Part shown: positions 4,068-5,001 of the stretch, piece after piece
How positions within the stretch are numbered: position 1 is the stretch's first letter
Layout: every line of letters starts with the position of its first letter
Assembly: GCA_011391285.1 (NCBI GenBank)
Contig: JAABQU010000084.1
Location: forward strand, 1 to 5,001
Origin: Thiobacillus sp.
GTDB taxonomy: Bacteria; Pseudomonadota; Gammaproteobacteria; Burkholderiales; Thiobacillaceae
Direction of reading: 5' to 3'
Length of the DNA: 5,001 nt
Notes under the pieces: model-generated
What the model was told of the DNA's origin: nothing
The model's database searches: none
The model's input: the letters and a program-made list of their open reading frames with translations, nothing else
Program-made: the position numbers and the translations under genes

Positions 4068-5001
4068 ATGACGAATCTCAAGCTGGGCAAGACGACCATG
4101 CACCCGACCGAAACCTTCAAGGTCATGCACGAGGCGGTCGAGGCCAACATCGATCCGATGGGAATCACCATGCCGCTGGTTCACGCGCAAGTCGCGTGGC
4201 TGGCCCATCCCCAGGAACTGGCGGAGATGCTTTCCGAATTCTCGACCAAGATGCTCGCGCTGCAGTGGCATTCCTGGTTGCGTGCCTTCGGCCAGCCGAG
4301 CGAGGATATCGAAAGGCACAACCCGGACGACAGCCGCTTCAGCGACCCGGTGTGGCAGGAGTCGGCGAGTTGGGATATCGCCAAGGAGTGGTACCTGGTG
4401 ATGACCCACCATATCCAGGACACGCTGTTCGAGACGCCGGGGCTGTCGAGCAAGGATCGCCGGCGTGCCGCGTTCTGGTGGAGGGAATGGTTGAACGCCA
4501 TGGCGCCGACCAACTTCCTGTGGAGCAACCCGGTGGCAATGCGCAAGGCGGCCGAGACCAATGGCGAGAGCCTGGTCCGCGGCATGCGCAATTTCCTCGA
4601 CGATCTCCAGGCAGGCACCGTTCGGATGAGCAGCCCGGGCGATTTCCAGATCGGCAAGAACCTCGCTACCACGCCGGGCAAGGTGGTGTTCCGCAACCAG
4701 GTGCTCGAACTGATCCACTACACGCCGACGCAGGCCAAGGTGCATCCGCAGCCGCTGGTGATCGTCACGCCGTGGATCAACAAGTACTACATCCTCGACC
4801 TCAACGCCAAGAAAAGCATGGTGCGCTGGCTGCTCGACCAGGGCATCGACGTCTATATCACCAGCTGGAAGAATCCGGGCGCGGAAATGCGCGACGTCGG
4901 TTTCGACGACTACATCACCGAAGGCATCGATCGCGTCATGCAGGTGGCGAAGGAGATTTCCGGGGCCAAACAGGTTCATGCCGCGGGCTACTGCATCGGT
5001 G
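4068..5001 (+). CDS. phaC: Poly(3-hydroxyalkanoate) synthase, class I PhaC, N-terminal part
   Basis: An open frame of 311 complete codons that runs off the right edge. ATG 4068 is preceded by GGAGG (4058-4062) with a 5-base spacer. PhaC polymerises (R)-3-hydroxyacyl-CoA into storage polyester on granules. The N-terminal PhaC domain shows SDPVWQES (92-99), WWREWLNAMAPTNFLWSNP (137-155), and a GDFQIGKNLATTPGKVVFRN stretch at 191-210. The alpha/beta-hydrolase part follows: PLVIVTPWINKYYILDL (229-245), DVYITSWKNP (261-270) and the lipase-like box GYCIG (307-311). Cys309 (4992-4994) is the nucleophile that carries the growing chain. The catalytic Asp and His and the C-terminal half lie outside the window. 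N-terminal length and motifs suggest class I, probably one of several paralogues, given its location away from visible phaA/phaB. It is divergent from uspA with a shared FNR-type box, suggesting induction at low oxygen. Confidence 0.93.
   Translation, partial: MTNLKLGKTTMHPTETFKVMHEAVEANIDPMGITMPLVHAQVAWLAHPQELAEMLSEFSTKMLALQWHSWLRAFGQPSEDIERHNPDDSRFSDPVWQESASWDIAKEWYLVMTHHIQDTLFETPGLSSKDRRRAAFWWREWLNAMAPTNFLWSNPVAMRKAAETNGESLVRGMRNFLDDLQAGTVRMSSPGDFQIGKNLATTPGKVVFRNQVLELIHYTPTQAKVHPQPLVIVTPWINKYYILDLNAKKSMVRWLLDQGIDVYITSWKNPGAEMRDVGFDDYITEGIDRVMQVAKEISGAKQVHAAGYCIG

Noticed and set aside
3813..4979. 388-codon open frame on the minus strand opposite phaC and running into uspA
   Set aside because: The + strand encodes unmistakable PhaC motifs with a good ribosome-binding site. 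The antisense product is His/Arg-rich without domain features and overlaps uspA in another frame.
1..5001. Search for tRNA/rRNA genes, CRISPR arrays, insertion sequences, phage or toxin-antitoxin genes
   Set aside because: No spaced repeats, transposase motifs, terminal inverted repeats or tRNA-like folds were seen; coding style is uniform across the window.

Overview
The window is GC-rich, densely coded proteobacterial DNA. The gene set is a cbb3 oxidase cluster, a hemerythrin-domain protein, a UspA-type protein and a class I PHA synthase. This gene set, the sequence style and an FNR/Anr-type operator point to a facultatively respiring, PHA-storing betaproteobacterium. Rhodocyclales (Azoarcus/Thauera/Dechloromonas-like) is my best guess, by inference only; no rRNA or marker gene is present to confirm it.

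Left part (1-2391, + strand): the 3' end of ccoP (second cytochrome c domain of the cbb3 oxidase diheme subunit) is followed by a strong terminator-like hairpin. Next come ccoG (polyferredoxin-type copper reductase/assembly factor) and, 8 bases later, fixH/ccoH (membrane assembly factor). ccoI and ccoS do not follow fixH here. Middle (2392-2849): a 185-base gap holds one weak candidate micro-ORF. It is followed by a well-initiated gene for a 90-residue two-helix membrane protein of unknown function.

Right part: a two-gene minus-strand unit runs leftward from about 3935, with uspA (3912-3469) followed by a hemerythrin/HHE protein gene (3435-2851). It converges on the small membrane gene with one base between the stop codons. 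Divergently, a phaC gene starts at 4068 and runs off the right edge just after its catalytic-cysteine box.

The 155-base region between uspA and phaC contains a 14-bp FNR/Anr/FixK-type box (3969-3982). It lies about 41 bases from a plausible start point on each side, with a -10-like hexamer correctly placed for both promoters. The simplest reading is a low-oxygen module: a high-affinity terminal oxidase and its copper-handling assembly factors, beside a divergent stress/hemerythrin operon and a carbon/reductant storage enzyme under one shared oxygen-responsive switch. Individual gene families are known. The less familiar points are the shared operator, a Met-every-third-residue tail on CcoP, and the in-frame uspA-amber-hemerythrin arrangement.
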